Below are positions 43,153-51,647 of a DNA stretch of 64,000 bases, one piece after another. Below the pieces are notes generated by a model that was given only the letters and a program-made list of their open reading frames with translations, was not told where the DNA came from and did not search any database. Source of the DNA: Luteibaculum sp964627445. Its GTDB lineage: Bacteria; Bacteroidota; Bacteroidia; Flavobacteriales_D; Luteibaculaceae. The position numbers were made by a program, and so were the translations under genes. Position 1 is the first letter of the stretch, and every line of letters begins with the position of its first letter. The DNA lies in assembly GCA_964627445.1 (NCBI GenBank), contig CAZVJF010000006.1, positions 1-64,000 of the forward strand, in the 5' to 3' direction.

Positions 43153-44040
43153 TTAATTATTATAAGGTCTGTACTGATAATCATCCCACCCTTTCTCTAC
43201 TTGCAAAGTCGTATGTGTGATCTCAAACATATCATGTAGCTTTTCTCTGATGTCATATAGTAGCTGGTCCTCACAGCCATTTGGAATTACGAGATGGGCT
43301 GTCAATGCTGTTTCCGTTGTACTCATAGCCCAGATATGCAGGTCGTGAACTTCTTCTACACATTCAATTTTTTCAAGAAAATGCTTGACCTCATTCAGGT
43401 CGATTTTTTCGGGTACTGCATCAATTGCTAATTTGACTGAGTATGAAAGCAAGCCCCATGTGCCATACAAGATAACTCCTACGATTAGAAAACTAAGCAC
43501 AGGGTCAACCCAAAATGCTCCTGTATATTTCATTACCAAACCACCAATCAGCACCGCTAGGGTTACACCCGCATCTGCGGCCATGTGCAAAAAAGCTCCC
43601 TTTATGTTCAGGTCATCCTGACCTTTCATAAACATTAGTGCGGTACCTGTATTGACTATTAGGCCAATGCTGGCTACAATCATGATGGTGTTGCCAGGAA
43701 TTTCGATAGGGTTTTGAATCTTTTGAATGGCATCCCATAAAATAAAGCCTGAAGCAATGACAATGAGCAAGCCATTGAAAAGTGATGCCAGTATCGTGGA
43801 TTTCCTGAGACCGTAGGTGTATTTACCACTTGGTTTCTTTGTAGAAATCCAAATAGCAGCCCAGGCAAGGATTAAGCTAAATACATCGCTCATGTTATGT
43901 CCCGCATCTGCCAGTAATGCAGATGAATTGACTGCAAAGCCATAAAAGGCTTCTACTGCCACGTAGAGAGTATTTAACCCAATACCAATAGCAAAAGCTT
44001 TCCTATAATTTTTAGATGTATGATTGTGATTATGTCCCAT
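43153..44040 (-). CDS. czcD: CzcD-type cation diffusion facilitator
   Basis: A 295-aa six-helix Zn/Co/Cd exporter. The N terminus is His-rich (GHNHNHTSKN); helix 2 has the metal site SSALLADAGHNMSDVFSLIL and helix 5 has HMAADAGVTLAVL (H-x3-D). The C-terminal cytoplasmic domain has EEVHDLHIWAMSTTETALTAHLVI, the standard CDF dimerisation fold. Overlaps the DUF3703 gene by 11 nt. Antiports divalent cations out of the cytoplasm. Confidence 0.95.
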   Translation of the reverse strand: MGHNHNHTSKNYRKAFAIGIGLNTLYVAVEAFYGFAVNSSALLADAGHNMSDVFSLILAWAAIWISTKKPSGKYTYGLRKSTILASLFNGLLIVIASGFILWDAIQKIQNPIEIPGNTIMIVASIGLIVNTGTALMFMKGQDDLNIKGAFLHMAADAGVTLAVLIGGLVMKYTGAFWVDPVLSFLIVGVILYGTWGLLSYSVKLAIDAVPEKIDLNEVKHFLEKIECVEEVHDLHIWAMSTTETALTAHLVIPNGCEDQLLYDIREKLHDMFEITHTTLQVEKGWDDYQYRPYNN

Positions 44041-44413
44041 AATTATCTATTCCTGCTTTTTTGAAAATAGACAGTAACTCATCTGAAATGGGTTGGGGCT
44101 TTAGTGGGGGAATGTTTGCACCACCAGTATTGCCAACCGGAATTTTACCAACGAATGATTTCACTCCTCCTACAAGAAGCCTTGGAATTTGCCCGAGAAT
44201 TTCTTTACCACTTTTAATATGAATGCCAAAAAGGAGCATTTTCCAATGAACGTAGCTGTGATGCCAAGGATAGGCCTGTCCCAGAATGTGCGCACGTTCA
44301 AGATGATTCCAGGCATTTTCTAAATTTCCCTTGCTAAAATTTTCCCTGTAATGCTTTAACTCGGCATAGAAATAAGGTTTCAATTTTTTGGGCATCAGTG
44401 TATATAAACGCAT
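44030..44413 (-). CDS. DUF3703 protein
   Basis: A 127-aa cytoplasmic protein. MPKKLKPYFYAELKHYRENFSKGNLENAWNHLERAHILGQAYPWHHSYVHWKMLLFGIHIKSGKEILGQIPRLLVGGVKSFVGKIPVGNTGG matches DUF3703. The W-x-x-L-E-x-A-H-x-L-G-Q motif and multiple His suggest metal binding. The family is regularly encoded between CDF transporters in Bacteroidota and Proteobacteria; role unknown. Confidence 0.88.
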   Translation of the reverse strand: MRLYTLMPKKLKPYFYAELKHYRENFSKGNLENAWNHLERAHILGQAYPWHHSYVHWKMLLFGIHIKSGKEILGQIPRLLVGGVKSFVGKIPVGNTGGANIPPLKPQPISDELLSIFKKAGIDNYGT

Positions 44414-44431
44414 TTTCTAATCAACTTAGGT

Positions 44432-45079
44432 TTAACAACAATTATCCTTACAGCTTAGTTGTTTGGTTTTTGCTTTTTCAAATGCTTCCTTTCCTTCTTT
44501 AAATGCATACCAGGCTATGCCAAGGCTTCCAATCGCATCTACATAAGGTATTTTGAATAATTCGTACAAAGTACTTGAGCCAAGCAATATGAAGGAAAGG
44601 TAAAAGCAGGTCCTGGTACAATTGGCATCTGAAATGATGGGTTCACTGCTCAGCTCTTTTCCAGCCTTCGATTTTTGCTTGTACAAAATGTACATGCTCA
44701 AAATTGAAATTATAGAAATGATCATTCCCACTAGGGTGGTTTCAGGATTTGATTGATAATAAATAGATAAACCTGCACCTATGATTAACCCTAGAACTAA
44801 TAGGTAGAAGGCTGTGCCAGTGATTTTGAGTGCTGTCACTTCAAAATGATCTCTACTTTCAATGGGGGTCTTTTTCATTCGCACAACCATGTGGGCAATT
44901 CCAATACCTGAAAGGACTTCAACAAAGCTGTCAACACCAAAACCAAACAGAGCCAGTGTTTCATCTTGTGAGCCAAAAAAGGTGGCTATACCACCTTCTA
45001 CCAGATTGTAGAAGATGGTGATTAAGCTTAAAATAAAGGCTCTATTAAGCCATTTATCAGTGATGGTGTCCTCCTTCAT
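44432..45079 (-). CDS. CDF-like cation transporter with Cys-rich tail
   Basis: An approximately 215-aa six-helix membrane protein. FILSLITIFYNLVEGGIATFFG and LFGFGVDSFVEVLSGIGIAHMVVRM correspond to CDF helices 1 and 2, with the usual D-x3-D replaced by G-V-D-S-F-V-E. ISDANCTRTCFYLS carries a second Asp/Cys site, and the chain ends KTKQLSCKDNCC. It lacks the cytoplasmic C-terminal domain. Starts 23 nt inside the czcB 3' end; ATG at 45077-45079 chosen over an upstream one. Confidence 0.82.
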   Translation of the reverse strand: MKEDTITDKWLNRAFILSLITIFYNLVEGGIATFFGSQDETLALFGFGVDSFVEVLSGIGIAHMVVRMKKTPIESRDHFEVTALKITGTAFYLLVLGLIIGAGLSIYYQSNPETTLVGMIISIISILSMYILYKQKSKAGKELSSEPIISDANCTRTCFYLSFILLGSSTLYELFKIPYVDAIGSLGIAWYAFKEGKEAFEKAKTKQLSCKDNCC

Positions 45080-46256
45080 CTTCTGAATTTTTTGCTTTTG
45101 CCAATAATGTAAATGCACCTGATGTAACCAATTTCAGACTGCTGATCTCCAAAGATGTTTCCAAGAGACTAATTTGCGTGAAACCGTCTTCACTCGATCC
45201 TTTTTGCACCTCCAACATTTCAAAATCATGCATCTCTTGACCGTCTTCCGACCTTTCACCAGCATAGACAAAGACATAGTGCTTACCCCCAAACCTTACA
45301 ATTGACTCATCAGGAGCGGCCCATGTTTTATTACTGTCGGTTTCAATTTTAGCAGCTATGTACATGCCGGGTTTCAAATCTGAATGCATCTCCTTCAAGT
45401 GCCCATGGACAGTTACAGAACGATCTTCCCTAACGCCACTGCCTATTAGGAATACCTCTGCCTCACGCCATTCATTAGGTGAATTTGCCAGGGCGAAACG
45501 GATGCGTTGGCCTTCTTTGATTCTTGGGACATCATTTTCATAAACGGTCAGTTCCACATGAAGATCGTCCGAATTGGTAATGTCCATGATGACATCCTGA
45601 GGATTGATGAATTTTCCTACATTGGTGTATACCTCTCGAATAGCTCCTGTTACAGGTGAATAAATATTGACGGAAGCGGAAACGTTACCTTCTTTGATTT
45701 TGGCAACACTGAAGCCAATCAGCTTCAATTTTGCTTCCATGCTTTTGATACGGGCTTCATTGGCCAAATAGTCACTTTTTGCCTGCTGAAAAGACTTGCC
45801 AGAAGCCACCTTTTCATCATATAGCTCTTTCTGTCGATCATATTCAGCTTTGAGAAATTCCTGACTAGCAAGGCTCTCAAGATAATCTTGTTGAAACTGA
45901 ATAAATTCTGGGTTTTCAATCACGACCAATAACTGACCTTTTTTTACCATTGTACCCGGCAGCATCTCGGTGTATTTCACAAAACCACCATAAGGCATGG
46001 TAATTGAAATATTACTTTGTGGGGGTACATCAATAATACCATTGACACGGAGTTCTGAGCCAATAACCCGCTGTTCAAAGGTTGCTACGACTATACTTGC
46101 CTGCTCAAATTGTGCAGGAGTAAGTTCTACTCTATTTTCACTTTCTTCATGGTGTTCCTGTGTTGCTCCTTCATTTTTAGAATTACAGGAAGCAATGGCC
46201 AATCCGATAAGAACAACCATTGAGATTCTGTTGATATATGTTATTATATTCTTCAT
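45057..46256 (-). CDS. czcB: CzcB-type RND efflux adaptor lipoprotein
   Basis: A 399-aa membrane-fusion protein. Lipobox LAIASC (Cys about 24) anchors it. The adaptor core follows: SNISITMPYGGFVKYTEMLPGTMVKKGQLLVVIENPEF (lipoyl half 1), a coiled-coil hairpin (QDYLESLASQEFLKAEYDRQKELYDEKVAS) and VNIYSPVTGAIREVYTNVGKFINPQDVIM. Ends with GGHHH. Connects the pump at 46269 with its channel. Substrates are likely Zn, Co, Cd or Ni by family, not proven. Confidence 0.92.
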   Translation of the reverse strand: MKNIITYINRISMVVLIGLAIASCNSKNEGATQEHHEESENRVELTPAQFEQASIVVATFEQRVIGSELRVNGIIDVPPQSNISITMPYGGFVKYTEMLPGTMVKKGQLLVVIENPEFIQFQQDYLESLASQEFLKAEYDRQKELYDEKVASGKSFQQAKSDYLANEARIKSMEAKLKLIGFSVAKIKEGNVSASVNIYSPVTGAIREVYTNVGKFINPQDVIMDITNSDDLHVELTVYENDVPRIKEGQRIRFALANSPNEWREAEVFLIGSGVREDRSVTVHGHLKEMHSDLKPGMYIAAKIETDSNKTWAAPDESIVRFGGKHYVFVYAGERSEDGQEMHDFEMLEVQKGSSEDGFTQISLLETSLEISSLKLVTSGAFTLLAKAKNSEDEGGHHH

Positions 46257-46268
46257 TGTTGATTTCTT

Positions 46269-49200
46269 TTATTGAATGCCTGAAATGAATTCGATTTCGA
46301 TAATGGTCTGGTTATATTGGTTGAGGATGTCCAGGTAGTTAAACCGAACAGATAGTGATCGATTGAGCCCCTGTATGTATTCCACATAACCTATATCACC
46401 GCTTTCAAATCCTTTTTGGGCTTGTTTTAGAATAAGTTCAGCTTGTGGCAAGGCATTTTGCTCGTAATAATCGAGGCTAGCCCGAAATTTTTGGTATTGC
46501 TGAATGAGAGATTTTAACCTGCCTTGCAATTCGTTAGTAATAGCTTCCAATTGTGCCTCGGCTTCCTGCTTTTTGAGTTCAGTTGCTTTGATTACCGAAC
46601 TTTGAGATTTTGCTCCAAATAGAGGAATAGCTACGCCTACCTGAAAGCCCGTGAAACGGTCGCTAGATGTAAAGGTCACTGGATTGCCGTCTATATCCTG
46701 ATTTGGTCCGTTGAGCGATTGATTGAAATATCCTACCATGAGGTCAGGTAGTAACCGGGATTTCTCCACTGATTTTTCTCTTTCGGCCACTTTCATTTGC
46801 TGGCGGAACCATGCCAGGGTGGGGTTATTGGCAATCCCCTGGGTATCTAACAGAGCAGTACTTTGCCGTGCTTCAAGCTTGCCTGCCATTATGTCCAATG
46901 AGCCCTCAATGTTTAAGAGGGTTTGTAGCTGAGTTTGGTAAATCTCTATGTCGGCCAGGTTTTGTTGTAACATGGCTTTAATCTCAGCTACCTGCGATTC
47001 GGCTGTTGCTTTTTCGAGTAGGTTGCTTTCTCCGGTTTCATAGCGAAGGCTGGCTGCTCTTACAAAGCGTTGATAAATGCTGTCCTGCTCTATTAATAAT
47101 TGCCTTTTGTTTTTCTCCTGCCACAGGAAATACCAGGTAGCCTTCACCTGTCGCACCAATTCGTTTTGGGTAGCTGTCTTTTGCCACTCACTTGCTTCCA
47201 CCTGAGCATTTGCCAATTTGTTTTGGTTGGCATAAACTGTAGGGAATGCAATGGATTGTGAAATATTGAACTGGTTATCATTATTGTAGATACTGTTGTA
47301 CTGGCCGTGAGTAAGGCTGAAATTTGTCTTGGGCAGGTTCCAACTTGCACCTCTTAAAGCCCTTTCTTGCTGGGTTTGTAAATTTGCTGCTTTAAGCCCG
47401 GGATTGTTTTGAATGGCCATTTTTATAGCCTCATCCAGTGATTGGTAATTTTTTTGAGGTTCCTGCGCTTTTGCTTCAGGAAACTGTAAAAAAAACACTC
47501 CAAAGAATAACAATGGGGCTGCCACTCCTGGTTTTACTTTTATTCCTCTTTCAAAATAATAGTAAAGGATGGGCAGTACGACCAATGTTAAAAAGGTGGC
47601 GGTAATCAAACCTCCAATCACAACAGTAGCCAATGGTCGTTGCACTTCGGCACCACCTGATTGAGAGAGAGCCATGGGCAAAAAGCCAAGGGAAGCCACG
47701 GCAGCCGTCATGATCACTGGACGGAGACGCACGCTCGTACCTTTGTAAATCCTTTCAAAAATATCTGTAATTCCTTCTTTTTTGAGGTGGTTGAACTCGC
47801 TGATCAGTACAATTCCATTCAATACTGCTACTCCGAACAATGCAATGAATCCAACGCCTGCTGATATACTAAAAGGCATATCTCTAAGCCAAAGGGCGAA
47901 AATGCCTCCAATTGCAGAAAGTGGAATAGCCGTAAAAATCAAGATGCCCTGCTTAATTGAACCAAACGTGAAATAGAGTAAAACAAAAATGAGTAGAAGA
48001 GCCAACGGAACGGCAATAGCAAGCCTTTCACGAGCTTCCACGAGGTTTTCAAACTGGCCACCATAAGAAACTGTGTAGCCAGGAGCCAATACCACTGACT
48101 GATCAATTTTCTGCTGAAGTTCTGTTACTATGCTTTCTACATCCCTGTTACGCACATTAAAGGCTACTATGATCCTCCTTCGTGTATCGTCCCGTTGGAT
48201 TTGGTATGGGCCTTCTTTGATCTCTACATCAGCGACCTGATACAGTGGTATTTGATGGCCATCCTTTCGGGCAATGTATAAGTTACGGACTGACTCAACA
48301 TCCTCCCGGTTGGTTTTATCCAATCTTACCACCAGATCAAAACGTCTTTCGTTTTCATATACCAATCCGGCAGATGCCCCCGCAAAAGCGGCTTGCACCG
48401 AGCGGTTAACGTCACGGATGGTCAGGCCAAACTTAGCCAGCTGTGCCCGTTTATAGTTAATTACGATCTGCGGTACTCCCGTTACTTCCTCTATATAAAG
48501 ATCAACGGCACCTTCTACACCAGATACCAGTTTTCCAATCTGTCTCGCATATTCAGAAAGTTCATCGAGGTTTTCTCCGTAAATTTTTACGGCCACATCC
48601 TGACGAACCCCAGTCATCAGTTCGTTGAACCGCATCTGAATGGGCTGCTGAAAGCCAAAAGTTACCCCAGGTATTACCTCCAAAGCTTCAGCCATTTTAT
48701 TAGCCAATTCTTCTCGGTTAGAGGCGGTAACCCATTCTTCCTTGTCCTTTAAAATGATCATCAAATCTGCTGCCTCCACAGGCATAGGATCGGTTGGAAT
48801 TTCCCCAGCACCGATTTTAGAAACCACCTGAATTACTTCGGGGAATTTTTCCAATAAGATTTTTTCCGCCTGGGTAGTTGCTTTTATGGTGTTTTGGAGA
48901 GAGCTTCCTGTGATTACCCTAGTTTCCACGGCAAAATCACCCTCTTCTAAGGTAGGTACAAATTCACCACCCATATTGGAAAACAACCATAAGGATATAC
49001 CAAACAATCCGAGAGCAATGGCAATCATCAATGGCCGTTTGTGCATCGCCCAACGGATTGTCGGGTCGTACAATCTATGAAAGAAAGCCATTATCTTGTC
49101 TGAAATATTGGATTTGTATTCGGTCTTCTTGCTCAAAACCAATGCAGACATCATCGGCACATAAGTAAGCGAAAGGATAAAAGCGCCCAGAATAGCAAAG

Positions 49201-50645
49201 CTCACTGTCTGTGCCATAGGGCCAAACATTTTTCCCTCAATCCCTACTAAAGCAAGGATGGGTAGATACACGATGAGAATAATGATCTCCCCAAATGCGG
49301 CTGAATTTCTGATTTTGCTGGCTGAATGATAGACCTCTTTGTCCATTTCCTGCTGGGTCAATTTCCTTCCTAGCCTCAGTAAACCCAAATGGTGCAGGGT
49401 GGCCTCTACTATAATCACCGCTCCATCTACTATTAAGCCAAAGTCTATGGCTCCCAAACTCATCAGGTTGCCTGATACACCAAAGAGGTTCATCATACCA
49501 AAGGCAAAAATGAGAGCAAGGGGAATGACCGATGCTACGATTAAACCTGCACGGAGATTTCCAAGAAGAAGCAATAAAACAAAAATCACGATCAAGGCTC
49601 CCTCTGCAAGATTTTTGCTTACCGTGCCAATGGCCGTATCGACCAGTTTGGTGCGATCAAGAAACGGTTCGATGGTAACGCCCTCAGGCAGTGTTTTGCG
49701 GATCTCTGCAATTCGGTTTTTTACATTTTCTATAACTTCTGCGGAATTTTCACCTTTCAGCATCATCACAATTGCACTGACCACTTCGCCTTCACCATTA
49801 CGGGTGGTAGCACCATACCTTACAGCACTTCCCAATTGGACTTTGGCTACATCATTGATAAGGACTGGGATTCCATTTTCATTGTTTTTAATGAGCATGT
49901 TTCGGATGTCGTCCAGACTGCCTACCAGGCCTTCACTTCTGATAAAATAAGCACTAAGATTTTTCTCGATGTATGCTCCCCCTGTGTTTTCATTGTTTTC
50001 TTCCAATGCTTGAAAGATGTCGGCAATGGAGATGTTCATGGCTTTGAGCCTGTCGGGATCAATGGCAATCTCATATTGTTTGAGATAGCCACCGAAGCTG
50101 CTCACATCTGCCACTCCGGGAGTGCCCAATAATTGCCTCCTGACAATCCAGTCCTGAATGGTGCGTAGTTCACGGGCATCATATTTATCTTCATAGCCGG
50201 GTTCAGTTCCTACCACATACTGATAGATTTCTCCCAGCCCGGTTGTAATAGGTGCCATCCCCGGTTGGCCGACTCCAGGTGGTATTTGTGCCTGTACATC
50301 GGGCAGGCGTTCACTTACCTGTTGCCTTGCCCAGTATACATCTACATCTTCCTTAAACACAATGGTAACCACTGATAAGCCAAAGCGAGAGAATGAGCGT
50401 ATCTCGTCTATTTCGGGTATGGTGGCCATGGTAATTTCGATTGGGAAAGTGATTAAACGTTCCACTTCCTCAGCTGCCAGGGATGGGGAAGAGGTGATGA
50501 CCTGTACCTGATTATTCGTAATATCCGGTACGGCATCAATGGGAAGCCTTGTTAGTGAGTAGCCTCCCCAAATGACCAGACCCAGTGTAAGCAGGCCGAT
50601 GATCAACTTGTTTTTGACTGAAAAATGAATGATTTTATCCAGCAT
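46269..50645 (-). CDS. czcA: CzcA-type RND pump fused to a TolC-like outer-membrane channel
   Basis: A 1458-aa fusion. Residues 1 to about 1035 are a full CzcA/CusA pump (N terminus IHFSVKNKLIIGLLTLGLVIW; SLGAIDFGLIVDGAVIIVEA acidic relay helix; GVGFIALFGVAVLNGIVLIS). Then comes a second signal-like segment (PLLFFGVFFLQFPEAKAQEPQ, near residues 1040-1062) with an AKA|QE cleavage motif, followed by about 395 residues of TolC/CzcC channel (NPGLKAANLQTQQERALRGASW, FQVGVAIPLFGAKSQSS). Proteolytic release of the channel is a plausible way to reconcile the two membranes. Such fusions are known in Bacteroidota. Confidence 0.93.
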   Translation of the reverse strand: MLDKIIHFSVKNKLIIGLLTLGLVIWGGYSLTRLPIDAVPDITNNQVQVITSSPSLAAEEVERLITFPIEITMATIPEIDEIRSFSRFGLSVVTIVFKEDVDVYWARQQVSERLPDVQAQIPPGVGQPGMAPITTGLGEIYQYVVGTEPGYEDKYDARELRTIQDWIVRRQLLGTPGVADVSSFGGYLKQYEIAIDPDRLKAMNISIADIFQALEENNENTGGAYIEKNLSAYFIRSEGLVGSLDDIRNMLIKNNENGIPVLINDVAKVQLGSAVRYGATTRNGEGEVVSAIVMMLKGENSAEVIENVKNRIAEIRKTLPEGVTIEPFLDRTKLVDTAIGTVSKNLAEGALIVIFVLLLLLGNLRAGLIVASVIPLALIFAFGMMNLFGVSGNLMSLGAIDFGLIVDGAVIIVEATLHHLGLLRLGRKLTQQEMDKEVYHSASKIRNSAAFGEIIILIVYLPILALVGIEGKMFGPMAQTVSFAILGAFILSLTYVPMMSALVLSKKTEYKSNISDKIMAFFHRLYDPTIRWAMHKRPLMIAIALGLFGISLWLFSNMGGEFVPTLEEGDFAVETRVITGSSLQNTIKATTQAEKILLEKFPEVIQVVSKIGAGEIPTDPMPVEAADLMIILKDKEEWVTASNREELANKMAEALEVIPGVTFGFQQPIQMRFNELMTGVRQDVAVKIYGENLDELSEYARQIGKLVSGVEGAVDLYIEEVTGVPQIVINYKRAQLAKFGLTIRDVNRSVQAAFAGASAGLVYENERRFDLVVRLDKTNREDVESVRNLYIARKDGHQIPLYQVADVEIKEGPYQIQRDDTRRRIIVAFNVRNRDVESIVTELQQKIDQSVVLAPGYTVSYGGQFENLVEARERLAIAVPLALLLIFVLLYFTFGSIKQGILIFTAIPLSAIGGIFALWLRDMPFSISAGVGFIALFGVAVLNGIVLISEFNHLKKEGITDIFERIYKGTSVRLRPVIMTAAVASLGFLPMALSQSGGAEVQRPLATVVIGGLITATFLTLVVLPILYYYFERGIKVKPGVAAPLLFFGVFFLQFPEAKAQEPQKNYQSLDEAIKMAIQNNPGLKAANLQTQQERALRGASWNLPKTNFSLTHGQYNSIYNNDNQFNISQSIAFPTVYANQNKLANAQVEASEWQKTATQNELVRQVKATWYFLWQEKNKRQLLIEQDSIYQRFVRAASLRYETGESNLLEKATAESQVAEIKAMLQQNLADIEIYQTQLQTLLNIEGSLDIMAGKLEARQSTALLDTQGIANNPTLAWFRQQMKVAEREKSVEKSRLLPDLMVGYFNQSLNGPNQDIDGNPVTFTSSDRFTGFQVGVAIPLFGAKSQSSVIKATELKKQEAEAQLEAITNELQGRLKSLIQQYQKFRASLDYYEQNALPQAELILKQAQKGFESGDIGYVEYIQGLNRSLSVRFNYLDILNQYNQTIIEIEFISGIQ

Positions 50646-50793
50646 TTATTCTGTATTTTATTTCCTGATTTAATGAATTGAATGGGGCATATATACCCAA
50701 CATCGGGGAAACCAGACGGCACGGCAAAATGTAATTAAGTCATTGCCTTGGGGCAATAATTAAAATATTGATTTCTGTGGGTGTCCGGAAAAA

Positions 50794-51192
50794 TCAGGCC
50801 TTGGGAGGCTGGAAAGGAGATTCTGAGTACTCAGAGCAAAGAGAAAAGCTATAAGGAGAAACTTTAACTTGGTTGGTAAGGCAGAAATTTTCTATTTCAG
50901 GAAAATAATGAAAAAGGGTCATGAATACGGGCCCGTGACAGCACTGATGCTGGCCATGAAAGGGTAGGTCATCATCTTTGTCATGGTCATGATGCCCCGA
51001 ACTATTTTCATCATGATAGACATAGTCTTCAATCATAAATTCGAAAAAAGTGTCGCCACCAATGGCATTGTGTTCCTCAAAATGAGAAATAAGGGCAGGT
51101 AATTTTTTTAGCTCACAGCACATGTCCAAATCGGGGGACATGACCTGCATGATGAAAATTAAAGAGAATGATATGTGTGCTATATGCTTCAC
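50794..51192 (-). CDS. His/Asp-rich exported protein of the czc operon
   Basis: A 132-aa protein with a short N-terminal signal (MKHIAHISFSLIFIMQVMSP), then DMCCELKKLPALISHFEEHNAIG and a metal-binding-like cluster HDENSSGHHDHDKDDDLPFHGQHQCCH, ending FQPPKA. I recall similar small proteins with the M-C-C-E-L start and F-Q-P-P-K/R-x end just upstream of CzcA in Bacteroidota; no formal family name known to me. Likely a periplasmic metal-buffer protein. Confidence 0.75.
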   Translation of the reverse strand: MKHIAHISFSLIFIMQVMSPDLDMCCELKKLPALISHFEEHNAIGGDTFFEFMIEDYVYHDENSSGHHDHDKDDDLPFHGQHQCCHGPVFMTLFHYFPEIENFCLTNQVKVSPYSFSLCSEYSESPFQPPKA

Positions 51193-51647
51193 GTGTCACA
51201 AATGTATTGATTTAGGAATGCAACCTGTTTGCAAAGTTTAGGAGCAGTTTGCACAAGTGCCTTTGTAGACCATGCTGGCACTGGCTGCTTTGAATCCTGA
51301 AGGAATACTAGTTTGAGGTATTTTGGATTGGGCAGACAGTAAGTTTCGCCACACTTGACGCAATGAAAGTGGATATGCTGATCCTGAGGTTTGCATTCAC
51401 AACCTTCTTCACAAAGTGCATATTTGACCGAACCTGTACCATCTTCAATGCTATGTATAAGTTTCTTGTCTTCAAAGGTTTTGAGTGTTCTATATAGTGT
51501 AGCCTTATCCGCTTGCTCGAATTTCGCATCTAGATCGCTCAAACTAATGGCGGCACCAGATTCTACCAATTTTCTAAGCACTAATAGGCGCATTGCGGTT
51601 GGCTTAATGTTTCGATCTTCTAGTTTATTTTCTAAATTTTCTTTCAT
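51189..51647 (-). CDS. Fur-family metalloregulator with a 3' frameshift
   Basis: The N-terminal 110 residues are a normal Fur/Zur-type winged helix (RNIKPTAMRLLVLRKLVESGAAISLSDLD, ATLYRTLKTFEDKKLIHSI) with metal sites (CEEGCECKPQDQHIHFHCVKCGETYC). After CLPNPK the frame runs into unrelated sequence. One base more in the T4 run at 51322-51325 would restore the family ending IPQTSIPSGFKAASASMV then YKGTCANC and a stop at 51238. So either a loss-of-function deletion or a homopolymer sequencing error. Start ATG 51645-51647 overlaps the Argonaute stop (ATGA). Probable repressor of the czc operon. Confidence 0.85.
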   Translation of the reverse strand: MKENLENKLEDRNIKPTAMRLLVLRKLVESGAAISLSDLDAKFEQADKATLYRTLKTFEDKKLIHSIEDGTGSVKYALCEEGCECKPQDQHIHFHCVKCGETYCLPNPKYLKLVFLQDSKQPVPAWSTKALVQTAPKLCKQVAFLNQYICDT

